A program made the translations under genes and the position numbers. The notes under the pieces were generated by a model that saw only the letters and a program-made list of their open reading frames with translations, ran no database searches and was not told the origin of the DNA. Shown here piece by piece: positions 1 to 7,451 of a stretch of 64,000 nucleotides of DNA (its first letter is position 1; the number at the start of each line of letters is the position of its first letter). This DNA comes from Bordetella sp. LUAb4 (lineage in GTDB: Bacteria > Pseudomonadota > Gammaproteobacteria > Burkholderiales > Burkholderiaceae_B): NCBI RefSeq assembly GCF_021325795.1, contig NZ_JAHPZX010000002.1:1302001-1366000 (forward strand). Direction: 5' to 3'.

Positions 1-595
1 GGCTGATGTAGACCTCGGTATGGCCGTTGACACGCTCGACGCGGGTACGGAATTTCTCGCGCTCGCCGCTATCGTAGGCTTGTTCGATCAACAGACCGAG
101 CGCCTGGCGCAACCAGCTTTCCGGGATCTTGGCGCGGTTTTCCGCCCAGTTGGTCTCGATCAGCCCGGCAGCCGGGTTGTTGGTCTCGATGGTGAACCCG
201 TTGCTGGTCCAGAAGTCGATGATCTTGGGGAAGACCTGGTCCGGGGGACCATCGATAACCAGCCAGCGCAAGTCGCCGTCACGTTCGACACGCATGTCGG
301 TACGTGCCGGCAGCACATTGCTGGTGGGCGAGCTGGCCTTGGTCTCGGTGGCCTGCGCTTGTGATTGCGCCTGGTATTGCGAGAACGTGGTCGAACCGGT
401 CGACGGCGCGCGGTAGCGCGGATCGTTGGCGGCTTGAGTGAGATCGGGCGGGATACTCAGGGGATCGACCCGCTGCGTGCTCGCGCTTTTGTAGTCGATG
501 GATTCTTCTTTGCCCAGGAACTGATTCACTTCGCTGCAACCGGCCAGCAAGACCAGGGTAATCAATGCCGACAGGCCGGCATAGCGCTTGTTCAT
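1..595 (-). CDS. bamC: Outer membrane protein assembly factor BamC (NlpB), 3' end outside window
   Basis: Lipoprotein subunit of the BAM complex, which inserts beta-barrel proteins into the outer membrane. Reading leftwards from the ATG at 595, the first residues are MNKRYAGLSALITLVLLAGC: a short basic N-terminus, a hydrophobic stretch and a lipobox (LAGC), so Cys20 should be lipidated. A conserved stretch follows with residues such as DPRYRAP and a BamC helix-grip-type segment (LRWLVIDGPPDQVFPKI). About 198 residues are visible and the gene runs off the left edge without a stop. It lies directly downstream of dapA (19 bp gap), the usual dapA-bamC order in beta- and gammaproteobacteria. Confidence 0.9.
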   Translation of the reverse strand, partial: MNKRYAGLSALITLVLLAGCSEVNQFLGKEESIDYKSASTQRVDPLSIPPDLTQAANDPRYRAPSTGSTTFSQYQAQSQAQATETKASSPTSNVLPARTDMRVERDGDLRWLVIDGPPDQVFPKIIDFWTSNGFTIETNNPAAGLIETNWAENRAKIPESWLRQALGLLIEQAYDSGEREKFRTRVERVNGHTEVYIS

Positions 596-614
596 ACGTA
601 TCCTCATAAATCCT

Positions 615-1520
615 TTAGAGCAGACCGGCGTCCTGAAGCGCGGCCTTTACCGTCGCGTGGTGCTGGTCGCCGAGTTCAACCAGCGGCAGGCGATAGCCCA
701 GGGGCATACGCCCCATGTGTGCCAAGGCCCACTTCACGGGAATGGGGTTAGCTTCGATGAAGAGCGCCTTGTTCAGACGCGCAAGACGTGCATTGAGTTC
801 ACGCACCTTGGCCACGTCCATGGCCAAGGCCGCCGCACAGAGATCGCGCATCAGACGTGGCGCGACGTTGGCGGTCACCGAGATGTTGCCGCGCGCGCCC
901 AGCAGGATCAGTGCGGCCGCGGTAGGGTCGTCACCGCTGAACACTTGAAAGCTGGCCGGGGCTTCGCGCAAGAGCAGCGCGCCGCGGCCGATATCGCCAG
1001 TGGCATCCTTGATACCGATGATGCCGGGCACCTGGGCCAGACGCAGCACGGTGTCATTGCTCATGTCGGCCACGGTGCGGCCCGGCACGTTGTACAGCAC
1101 GGTGGGCAGATCGACCGCTTCGACGATCGCGCGGAAGTGGCGATACAGCCCTTCCTGGCTCGGCTTGTTGTAGTAAGGAACGACGGACAGGCCGGCTTGG
1201 GCGCCCACCGACTTCGCGTGGCGCGTCAGGTGGATGGCTTCATCCGTCGAGTTGGCGCCCACACCCGCGATGACGGGAATGCGGCCAGCCGCATGCTCCA
1301 CCGCGACGCGGATCAGCTCGGCATGCTCGTCCATCGACACGGTCGGCGATTCGCCGGTGGTGCCGACCACGACCAACGCATCGGTGCCTTCGGCCACGTG
1401 CCAGTCGATCAGGTTGCGGTAGCTGGCGTAGTCCAGCGTTCCGTCCGGATGCATGGGAGTGACCAGGGCCACCATACTGCCCTGAAAATTTACGCCAGCG
1501 GCGTTTGCCGAGGATGCCAT
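615..1520 (-). CDS. dapA: 4-hydroxy-tetrahydrodipicolinate synthase DapA
   Basis: Condenses pyruvate with aspartate semialdehyde, the first committed step to diaminopimelate and lysine; cytoplasmic. It has 301 residues, normal for the family (about 290-300). Visible active-site elements are GTTGES (Thr54, Thr55), PYYNKP (Tyr117), YNVPGRT (Tyr143) and the Schiff-base Lys171 in GIKDATGD, all at the expected +10 offset from E. coli DapA. It is co-directional with bamC and probably co-transcribed. The start at 1520 has only a weak, distant GGAG; an internal Met near residue 16 would also leave a complete fold. Confidence 0.95.
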   Translation of the reverse strand: MASSANAAGVNFQGSMVALVTPMHPDGTLDYASYRNLIDWHVAEGTDALVVVGTTGESPTVSMDEHAELIRVAVEHAAGRIPVIAGVGANSTDEAIHLTRHAKSVGAQAGLSVVPYYNKPSQEGLYRHFRAIVEAVDLPTVLYNVPGRTVADMSNDTVLRLAQVPGIIGIKDATGDIGRGALLLREAPASFQVFSGDDPTAAALILLGARGNISVTANVAPRLMRDLCAAALAMDVAKVRELNARLARLNKALFIEANPIPVKWALAHMGRMPLGYRLPLVELGDQHHATVKAALQDAGLL

Positions 1521-1670
1521 CGTGGAGGGGCTCCAGGGCCGGGGGACGGGATTGCCCGCGGCCGTAATCCGTAAAACCCGGGAGTTTACCGGATACCGGC
1601 GAAATTCCTAGCGAGCAAGCCGCAATCGTGGAGAAAGCTGCCGAATTAGGACCAATCCCTAGGAAATTTC

Positions 1671-2318
1671 TTACAGGAACCAGCCGACGATGGCGCCGCC
1701 CAAGGCCAGGAAGGGCTGCATGAAAAAGCCCAGCGAGCCGGTGAACAGCAGCAGCAGGACGATCATCGTGCCGTAGGGCTCGATGCGCGAGTACTGCCAG
1801 GCCAGCTTGTGGGGCAGCAGGCTGAAGACGATGCGTCCACCGTCCAACGGCAGCAGGGGCAGCAGGTTCAAGGCCATCAGCACCAGGTTGACGGTCACGC
1901 CGGCATAGGCCATCTTCAGCCAGAACCCGTCCAGGCCGCCCGCCTGGGACAGCAGGCGCAGCAGCAGGGCCCACACGATGGCCATCAGCAGATTGGCGCC
2001 CGGCCCGGCCGCCGCCACCCACAGCATGTCCTTCTTGGGCCGGCGCAGGCGCCCGAAGTCGACCGGCACCGGCTTGGCCCAGCCGAACAGCAGGCCCGGG
2101 CTGCCCAGCAGCTTGGACGCCAGCAGGATCAGCAGGGGTACCAGCAAGGTGCCCACCGGGTCGATATGGCGCGTCGGGTTCAGGCTTACCCGCCCCATCT
2201 GCCACGCCGTCGGGTCGCCCAGGGCGCGCGCGGCGTAGCCATGCGCCGCCTCATGCAAGGTGATGGCGAAAATGACGGGGATCGCATAGATGGCGATCGA
2301 CTGTATGAGATCGTTCAT
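1671..2318 (-). CDS. Site-2 protease family (M50) membrane metalloprotease
   Basis: Intramembrane zinc protease of the compact SpoIVFB/YwhC-like M50 group, 215 residues and without a PDZ domain. The zinc site HEAAH lies at residues 22-26 inside the first hydrophobic segment, and the second metal-ligand motif NLLPLLPLDGG is at 151-161. Several further hydrophobic segments follow, so it is an inner-membrane protein. The substrate cannot be told from sequence. It starts 3 bp after the YciO-like gene ends, so the two form a tight operon. The same pair order is common in Burkholderiales. Confidence 0.85.
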   Translation of the reverse strand: MNDLIQSIAIYAIPVIFAITLHEAAHGYAARALGDPTAWQMGRVSLNPTRHIDPVGTLLVPLLILLASKLLGSPGLLFGWAKPVPVDFGRLRRPKKDMLWVAAAGPGANLLMAIVWALLLRLLSQAGGLDGFWLKMAYAGVTVNLVLMALNLLPLLPLDGGRIVFSLLPHKLAWQYSRIEPYGTMIVLLLLFTGSLGFFMQPFLALGGAIVGWFL

Positions 2319-2321
2319 GAA

Positions 2322-2948
2322 TCAGGAGATTCCTAACTGGGCGGGGTCGCCGCGGCCCAGGCGCAGCACTTGGGGATCGGCGCCGGTCAAGTCGATTACC
2401 GTCGTCGATTGCGCGGGACAGGCGCCGGCGTCGACGATCGCCGCCAGCTCGTGTTCATAGCGTTCGCGGATGAGTTCGCCATCGTTCAGCGCCTCGGTTT
2501 CGCCTTCGGGAATCAGCGTGGTCGACAGCAAGGGTTCGCCGACCAGCTCCAACAGCCCCAACGTGACGGGATGCTCGGGCACACGGATACCTATGGTCTT
2601 GCGCGAGGGATGGGACACCCGCCGCGGTACTTCACGCGTGGCTTCCAGGATGAAGGTGTAGGGTCCGGGCGTAGCGGCTTTCAACAGGCGGTATTGGCGG
2701 TTGTCGACTCTGGCGAAATGGCCGATCTGGGCCAGATCCCGGCAGATCAGCGTAAGATGATGTCGCTCATCCAGACCTCGCAGGCGCCGCAAACCGTCGG
2801 CCGCGGCTTTATCATCCAGCCGCGCGATGACCGCGTAGCTTGAATCGGTGGGAACGGCGGCCAGCCCGCCGTCGCGCAGCAACTGCGCGGCCTGCTTCAA
2901 CAGGCGAGGCTGGGGGTTCGCGGGGTGTACGGAGAAAAATTGCGCCAT
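2322..2948 (-). CDS. YciO/Sua5/YrdC family protein (threonylcarbamoyl-AMP synthase-like)
   Basis: A 208-residue single YrdC-type domain protein. The family includes TsaC/Sua5, which makes threonylcarbamoyl-AMP for tRNA t6A; the YciO branch is similar in fold but its in vivo role is less certain. Seen in the sequence: an N-terminal AAQLLRDGGLAAVPTDSSYA segment with the nucleotide-binding pattern, then a basic RRVSHPSRKTIGIRVPEHP stretch typical of the domain. The C-terminal Sua5 extension is absent. It is first in an operon with the M50 protease gene. The YciO branch is preferred over TsaC because of the SSYAV motif, with moderate certainty. Confidence 0.8.
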   Translation of the reverse strand: MAQFFSVHPANPQPRLLKQAAQLLRDGGLAAVPTDSSYAVIARLDDKAAADGLRRLRGLDERHHLTLICRDLAQIGHFARVDNRQYRLLKAATPGPYTFILEATREVPRRVSHPSRKTIGIRVPEHPVTLGLLELVGEPLLSTTLIPEGETEALNDGELIRERYEHELAAIVDAGACPAQSTTVIDLTGADPQVLRLGRGDPAQLGIS

Positions 2949-3011
2949 GCGATTATCCTAACATTCTGCATTGCGGCATCCGCGCGTGCGTATGCCTGAA
3001 GGAGATGACTC

Positions 3012-3872
3012 ATGCGCCTGGACGATTCCCGCGAAAGCGACAACGTGGAAGACCGCCGCGGCTCCGGCCCGATGATAGGCGGACGCGGCACCATAGGCAT
3101 AGGCACCATCGTGCTGGCCCTGGTGGCCATGTACTTCGGCGTCGACCCTCGCATCGTCATGGACCTGGCGGGCGGCGGCGCGCCGACCCAGCAACAGCAG
3201 CAGGCGCCGGCGCGTACGCCACCGGCCGACGACAGCCGGGCGCGCTTCGTCGCCAAGGTGCTGGGCGAGACGGAGGATACATGGACCCAGCTGTTCAAGC
3301 AGTTCGGCAACGTGCCCTATACCGATCCCAAGTTGGTGTTGTACACCAGCGCCACGCCCACCGCCTGCGGTACCGGCCAGTCCGCCATGGGCCCCTTCTA
3401 CTGCCCCGGCGACAGCAAGGTGTACCTGGACATGTCCTTCTTCGATGAGATGAAGCAGCGTTTCCAGGCGCCCGGTGAATTCGCCCAGGCTTACGTCATC
3501 GCCCATGAAGTCGGTCATCACGTCCAGCACCTGCTGGGCATTTCGGGCCGGGTGGACCAGTTGCGGCGGCAGAATCCCTCACAGGCCAATGCGCTGTCGG
3601 TGCGCCTTGAACTGCAGGCGGACTGCTTTGCCGGCCTCTGGGCCAATCGCGCCGACGCGGCCCGCCACATCCTCGAACAAGGCGACGTGGAGCAGGCCCT
3701 GAACGCCGCCAGCGCCATCGGCGACGATCGCCTGCAGAAACGCGGCCAGGGCTATGTGGTACCCGACACCTTCACCCACGGCACGTCGGCGCAGCGGGTG
3801 CGCTGGTTCAAGCGCGGGCTGGAATCAGGCGACATCAAGCAGTGCGATACGTTCGGCGCCAGCCAGCTGTGA
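3012..3872 (+). CDS. ypfJ: YpfJ-like neutral zinc metallopeptidase
   Basis: A 286-residue protein of the neutral zinc metallopeptidase family (YpfJ/KPN_02809 type). Residues 23-48 form one hydrophobic segment, giving an N-terminal membrane anchor. A Gln/Pro-rich linker (about 58-72) leads to the peptidase domain with HEVGHH at 165-170; Glu166 would be catalytic, and a downstream LELQADCFAGLW supplies the third ligand region. The start is at ATG 3012 behind GGAGATG. It stands alone and is divergent from the yciO gene; the substrate is not known. Confidence 0.85.
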   Translation: MRLDDSRESDNVEDRRGSGPMIGGRGTIGIGTIVLALVAMYFGVDPRIVMDLAGGGAPTQQQQQAPARTPPADDSRARFVAKVLGETEDTWTQLFKQFGNVPYTDPKLVLYTSATPTACGTGQSAMGPFYCPGDSKVYLDMSFFDEMKQRFQAPGEFAQAYVIAHEVGHHVQHLLGISGRVDQLRRQNPSQANALSVRLELQADCFAGLWANRADAARHILEQGDVEQALNAASAIGDDRLQKRGQGYVVPDTFTHGTSAQRVRWFKRGLESGDIKQCDTFGASQL

Positions 3873-3940
3873 CCGCCCAGCGGTGATTGGCGAGCCGCGG
3901 CTGCCTGGCTTCGACCGCCGAGCGTGACCGCTGCGACATG

Positions 3941-3962
3941 GCTGCGGCATACGCGCCGCAGC
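3941..3962. terminator. GC-rich hairpin between convergent genes
   Basis: Perfect 8-bp arms GCTGCGGC and GCCGCAGC with a 6-base loop lie between the ends of the YpfJ-like gene and the leftward small gene at 3985-4266. There is no T-run on either strand, so a Rho-independent terminator is not certain; a bidirectional stem that stalls transcription is the simplest reading. Confidence 0.4.
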
Positions 3963-3984
3963 GTGGCTTGGCGTGGCGTGGCGC

Positions 3985-4266
3985 TCAGCGCGTCGGGAAA
4001 CCGGTCAGGGCGTCAACGATCTCGCGGCCATGGGATACCGCGGCATGTACCGCCTCGGCCGGGCTGTAGACGAAACCGCCATCGACGAAGCAAGGGATGG
4101 GATACGTATCGGCGTCCTCGTGCTGCAGCGAGGCGGGAACCACCTCGACGACGGCCGTGAAAATGGGCGCCCCCGACGACTTATCGATTTTGCCAGTGCT
4201 CTGCAAACCACGCGCGACCTTGGCGGTCAGGCGAAAACCTTTGTAGACGTGATGATTTTGGTGCAC
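3985..4266 (-). CDS. Conserved small hypothetical protein
   Basis: Not recognised as a named family. The preferred start is GTG at 4266, because GAGAAGGGG lies 6 bases upstream of it; this gives about 93 residues beginning MHQNHHVYKG. An in-frame ATG at 4296 would add 10 residues. The product is soluble-looking and mixed alpha/beta, with a basic N-terminal half (YKGFRLTAKVARGLQ) and an acidic C-terminal half (HEDADTYPIP). No signal peptide or membrane segment is visible. It is transcribed away from a 24-bp inverted repeat at 4358-4381 that it shares with the divergent gene at 4530. Confidence 0.6.
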   Translation of the reverse strand: MHQNHHVYKGFRLTAKVARGLQSTGKIDKSSGAPIFTAVVEVVPASLQHEDADTYPIPCFVDGGFVYSPAEAVHAAVSHGREIVDALTGFPTR

Positions 4267-4357
4267 TAAAGACCCCTTCTCATTTACAAGGAGCATAGCC
4301 GTGAGTCGTGACAATTCGCGGAATATTTTGTAACGCTAGAATGACTAAAAGTAAATA

Positions 4358-4381
4358 GCAATAACGCTTAGGCGTTATTGC
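4358..4381. repeat. Perfect inverted repeat in divergent intergenic region
   Basis: Arms GCAATAACGC and GCGTTATTGC (10 bp, no mismatch) flank a TTAG loop. It sits in an AT-rich stretch between two divergent small genes (starts at 4266 and 4530). It could be an operator or an RNA hairpin; there is no T-run after it on either side that would make it a terminator. Confidence 0.6.
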
Positions 4382-4529
4382 AGGTGGAAATTAAATAGGG
4401 TCGGGTCGATACTCCTATGGAACTGCCGCAGGCATGCGAATTGCTGAGGAAGCTGTCCATAAAAACAGGTACGTGGTTGGACACGGCATTCTCGTTGTTC
4501 CATCGCCACTACCGGCACGGAGAGCCCAT

Positions 4530-4772
4530 ATGCTGACCCAGGAACAACTCAAAATACTCAAAGCCATCCACGGTGGAGGCTCGATCGCGGACAGCTCGCA
4601 CACCGATCTCTTGCTGGAGCGGGGGCTGTTGTCACGCCAGCCGGGTATGAAAGGCCTGGCGGTGACGCCCGCTGGCCGGCGCGCGATAGGCGTGGGCGAG
4701 GCGTTCGGGGACTCGATCCTCGACGCCATGCTGCCGGGCGCAGGCGCCGATCAGGCGGTGAAGCCGCACTGA
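4530..4772 (+). CDS. Small hypothetical protein
   Basis: Unrecognised 80-residue protein starting at ATG 4530 (MLTQEQLKILKAI). Upstream in-frame codons exist to 4434, but the MLTQEQ start has a purine-rich GGAGAG just ahead and better residue composition. The first half looks like a small helix-turn-helix-like unit: LTQEQLKILKAI, then SHTDLLLERGLLSR, then GLAVTPAGRRAI, a pattern seen in winged-helix proteins. DNA binding is only an inference. There is no membrane segment. It is divergent from the gene at 3985-4266. Confidence 0.5.
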   Translation: MLTQEQLKILKAIHGGGSIADSSHTDLLLERGLLSRQPGMKGLAVTPAGRRAIGVGEAFGDSILDAMLPGAGADQAVKPH

Positions 4773-4804
4773 AGGGAACTGACGGCGGCGAACTGACGGC
4801 GCAA

Positions 4805-5059
4805 CTAAGCGCCCTGCTTCAAGGCCGCGGTAATCTGCTCGCTCATGCCCGCGAAGCCCGCCAGATATTGCGGGCTTTCGGAACTGGCTTGCAGGTTGGC
4901 ATGGTTCTGGGCCAGGCGCGCCTCGATGGCCTCGGTCAAGCCAGGGGTGCCGCGCGCGGCATGCAGCGTGCACAGTAAAGCGCTGGCCAGCGCGCTGATC
5001 TGACCACCTTGGTGGGCGATGGTCTGCGCGACCAAGGCCAGTTTTTCATCGGTATTCAT
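4805..5059 (-). CDS. Small helical hypothetical protein
   Basis: An 84-residue protein starting at ATG 5059 with a good GAGGAAAT ribosome site. It is Ala/Leu/Gln-rich and predicted almost wholly helical (EKLALVAQTIAHQGGQIS), ending with EQITAALKQGA. No signal peptide or known domain is visible. It ends 32 bp from the end of the convergent gene at 4530-4772. A longer open frame extends upstream of 5059, but it has no ribosome site and a composition unlike coding sequence, so the short form is preferred. Confidence 0.6.
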   Translation of the reverse strand: MNTDEKLALVAQTIAHQGGQISALASALLCTLHAARGTPGLTEAIEARLAQNHANLQASSESPQYLAGFAGMSEQITAALKQGA

Positions 5060-5336
5060 GATTTCCTCGCTTATCGATGCGAATGCCGGCGGCGGCGAGC
5101 GTCGGGAGGCGCAAAACAGACAGAACATCCTGCGGGAAACCCCCGGGACGGACCGCGTGGCCGGCGAGCCCGCGCATCCTAACATGTCGCTATCAGGTTC
5201 CCCGACTGTACTGGAAGTGCGGCGCGCCGCATGGACTGCGACTTCCGGCGGGCTTGGCGCAGCGCCATTGTCGTGCCAAGCTGTGCCTGACCCGCGCCGA
5301 CGCGCAGCACAGCGTATGCATAAGGATAGGAAAGCC

Positions 5337-6437
5337 ATGAGCAAGCCCGTCAAGATCACCCTGCTCACTCTTGTGATCGTGGCCGCGCTGGTCGCGCTGG
5401 GCGCTGCGCTGGCGACCCATATGGTCGTGGGACGTATCAATGCCCTGCTGGGCGATCAAGGAAGCGCCGAAAAAATCCACGTGGGACTGGCCGAAATCGT
5501 TTTGGAGAATGTCGAGATCGGAGCACCGCCGGATTGGCCCGCGCGCCAGAGCCTGCGCGCGGCCCGCGTAGTGGTGATTCCGCAATGGCGTTCACTGCTG
5601 TCCGACGAAATTTCGCTGGAACGTATCACCGTCAGCGATTACTACCTGACCCTGCTGCGGCCACGCAATGGCGCCATCCGCTATCTGCCGACTCTGCGTG
5701 AGAACCGCGATGGACAATCGTCGGCCACGGACAAAGACGATGACGGCACACCTCGCCGCCGTCGCGCGGTCAATATCGACAAGCTGGAATTGCGCAACGG
5801 CCATCTGGATTTCTACGATGCTACGGTCGCCACCCCGCCCTACCGGGTGCCGCTGGAAGAATTGAATGCCGACATCGGCCCGATCCACCAGCCCGCCGCG
5901 GACCAACACACGCAACTGCATGCGCAGGGGCAAATGGTGGGCAAGAACCGGCGCGGCAAGATGGAACTGGAGGGCTGGGTAGCCTTGCCCAGCCACGATG
6001 CCGATATTCAGCTACGTCTGCGCAGTGTCGACGTGGCCCTGGTCGCACCTTATCTGCAGCGCCGCTCCCCGGCGGCGCTGGCCGGCGGACAAATGGATCT
6101 GGACATGCGCACTCAGGTGCAGAAAGACCAACTGCGCGCGCAAGGCCACATCACCCTGACCGATCTGAAATTCGCTGACGGCGATGCGCCCTTGCTGGCC
6201 CTGCCGCGCAAGGCGGTGCTGGCCGCGATGGAAGACCACAAGGGCAAGGTCACCTTCGACTTCTCGATCAGCGGCAATCTGCATGATCCCAAATTCTCGA
6301 TGGACGAAAGCCTGGCCATGCGCGTCACCGCCGGCTTCGCCAAGGTGTTGGGGGTCAGCGTCGAAGGGGTAGCCGGCGGGGTTGGCGATGCGGTGAAAGG
6401 CCTGGGCGACGCCTTGGACAGCCTGCTGCGCAAGTAG
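5337..6437 (+). CDS. AsmA-like / DUF748-type envelope protein
   Basis: A 366-residue protein starting MSKPVK at ATG 5337 (AGGAAAG upstream). One N-terminal transmembrane segment (about residues 7-29, rich in Leu, Val and Ala) is followed by a periplasmic region of repeating beta-strand units typical of AsmA/DUF748 proteins, for example RAARVVVIPQWRSLL, ISLERITVSD and KLELRNGHLDFYD. A charged linker (DKDDDGTPRRRR) sits near residue 130. AsmA-like proteins are bridge-type lipid-handling proteins between the two membranes; here the family is inferred from the strand pattern and the lipid role is only by analogy. Confidence 0.7.
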   Translation: MSKPVKITLLTLVIVAALVALGAALATHMVVGRINALLGDQGSAEKIHVGLAEIVLENVEIGAPPDWPARQSLRAARVVVIPQWRSLLSDEISLERITVSDYYLTLLRPRNGAIRYLPTLRENRDGQSSATDKDDDGTPRRRRAVNIDKLELRNGHLDFYDATVATPPYRVPLEELNADIGPIHQPAADQHTQLHAQGQMVGKNRRGKMELEGWVALPSHDADIQLRLRSVDVALVAPYLQRRSPAALAGGQMDLDMRTQVQKDQLRAQGHITLTDLKFADGDAPLLALPRKAVLAAMEDHKGKVTFDFSISGNLHDPKFSMDESLAMRVTAGFAKVLGVSVEGVAGGVGDAVKGLGDALDSLLRK

Positions 6438-6487
6438 GCGGCACATGCCTTGCGTCAACGCATCCGTCTTCGCTACGGACTTTGAAC

Positions 6488-7075
6488 ATGAACTCGCCGC
6501 GCCCTCCCTCCCCGCCTCAGGACATCCCCACCGCGCCCGGGCAGGCCCGGCAACGCCAGCAGCGCCAGGTGCCGGCTTCGCGGCGGCGCAAGGGATTGCG
6601 ACCCGGCAATGCCTCCGGCGTGCATGCGCTGTTCGAACGCTTCGCTGAAAAAACCACCACCTGGACAGGATCGCCGCTGGCTTTCGGCATCGCCTTCGGC
6701 ATGGTGGTGGTGTGGGCGGTGACGGGCCCGATCTTTGGCTATTCGGAGACATGGCAGTTGGTGATCAACACCGGCACGACCATCGTCACCTTTCTCATGG
6801 TCTTCCTGATCCAGCAAAGCCAGAACAAGGACAGCCACGCCGTTCATCTGAAACTGGACGAACTCTTATGCGCGATCGAGGAAGCGGACAACCGCCTGGT
6901 CGACATCGAAGAGCTCAAAGACCAGGAGCTGGATGAGATGGCTGACCACTACAGGCAGTTGGCGGAACGCGCCCGCGAGCATCGCCGCAAGATGCGTCAA
7001 CGCGGGGCGGGCGAGAGTGAAGATGAGTCAGGCTATCCAGCCCGCGTCGGGCACGGCGGGACGGGGCGTGGGTAA
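6488..7075 (+). CDS. Low-affinity iron permease family membrane protein
   Basis: A 195-residue protein starting at ATG 6488. An N-terminal Pro/Gln/Arg-rich tail of about 45 residues precedes HALFERFAEKTTTWTGS, the entry to the low-affinity iron permease domain (PF04120). Two hydrophobic segments follow (LAFGIAFGMVVVWAVTGPI and INTGTTIVTFLMVFLI), then the family motif QQSQNKDSHAVHLKLDEL. The C-terminal third is a charged, probably coiled helix (EELKDQELDEM and following). Metal transport has been shown for the yeast Fet4 relatives only. Its last 48 bp overlap the convergent gene at 7028-7228. Confidence 0.8.
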   Translation: MNSPRPPSPPQDIPTAPGQARQRQQRQVPASRRRKGLRPGNASGVHALFERFAEKTTTWTGSPLAFGIAFGMVVVWAVTGPIFGYSETWQLVINTGTTIVTFLMVFLIQQSQNKDSHAVHLKLDELLCAIEEADNRLVDIEELKDQELDEMADHYRQLAERAREHRRKMRQRGAGESEDESGYPARVGHGGTGRG

Positions 7076-7228
7076 TGGCGGGGATGCAGGCTTCTCACCG
7101 GCGGGCGGCACGTCCGGCGGAATACCGACATCGGGCAATCCGGGCGGGGTGGACGGATCCGGGGTATGGGGAACGGGAATATCCGGATTCTCGGGCAGAC
7201 CCGGGGTGCGGGTGTCGGCAGGTTTCAT
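7028..7228 (-). CDS. Small proline-rich protein
   Basis: A 66-residue protein starting at ATG 7228 behind a strong AGGAGATTCACC ribosome site. It is about one third proline with alternating D, G, P and V (PGLPENPDIPVPH, then PPDVPPAGEKP), so it is likely extended and disordered. Similar short Pro-rich proteins occur in Burkholderiales genomes; their function is unknown. It overlaps the 3' end of the convergent iron permease-like gene by 48 bp. Immediately upstream (7271-7392) lies an 11-bp-periodic DNA array. The strong ribosome site is the main reason to accept it. Confidence 0.6.
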   Translation of the reverse strand: MKPADTRTPGLPENPDIPVPHTPDPSTPPGLPDVGIPPDVPPAGEKPASPPLPTPRPAVPDAGWIA

Positions 7229-7270
7229 GGTGAATCTCCTTTTGACGACTGCTGGAACAAAACGCTCAAG

Positions 7271-7392
7271 GTGAATGAGCGCCAGGTGAACTCTGTGTCG
7301 GCCTCGTTTGAACCTCGTGTGAGCCTCGTTAGAACTTCCTTCGAACTTCCTTCGAATCCTTTTCGACTCCGATAGACCTTCGCTTGAACCCA
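7271..7392. repeat. 11-bp-periodic degenerate tandem array
   Basis: On the plus strand the sequence falls into consecutive 11-mers with the shared core (t/c)GAA(C)(c/t)T, for example cgtttgaacct (7305), cgtgtgagcct (7316), cgttagaactt (7327), ccttcgaactt (7338), ccttcgaatcc (7349), ttttcgactcc (7360) and gcttgaaccca (7382). Ten to twelve units can be counted, the middle ones being clearest. It fills the gap between the small Pro-rich gene and the OmpA-like gene. Confidence 0.65.
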
Positions 7393-7451
7393 AGACGTAC
7401 CGTGCGATGGGCACACGAACCGCAACTTCCATGCCCCCTCGTCCTACCCAC

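Noticed and set aside
4805-5440. 211-codon open frame on the minus strand
   Set aside because: Only the last 84 codons follow a ribosome site and look like protein; the upstream extension is rich in Arg/Ser/Ala typical of shadow sequence.
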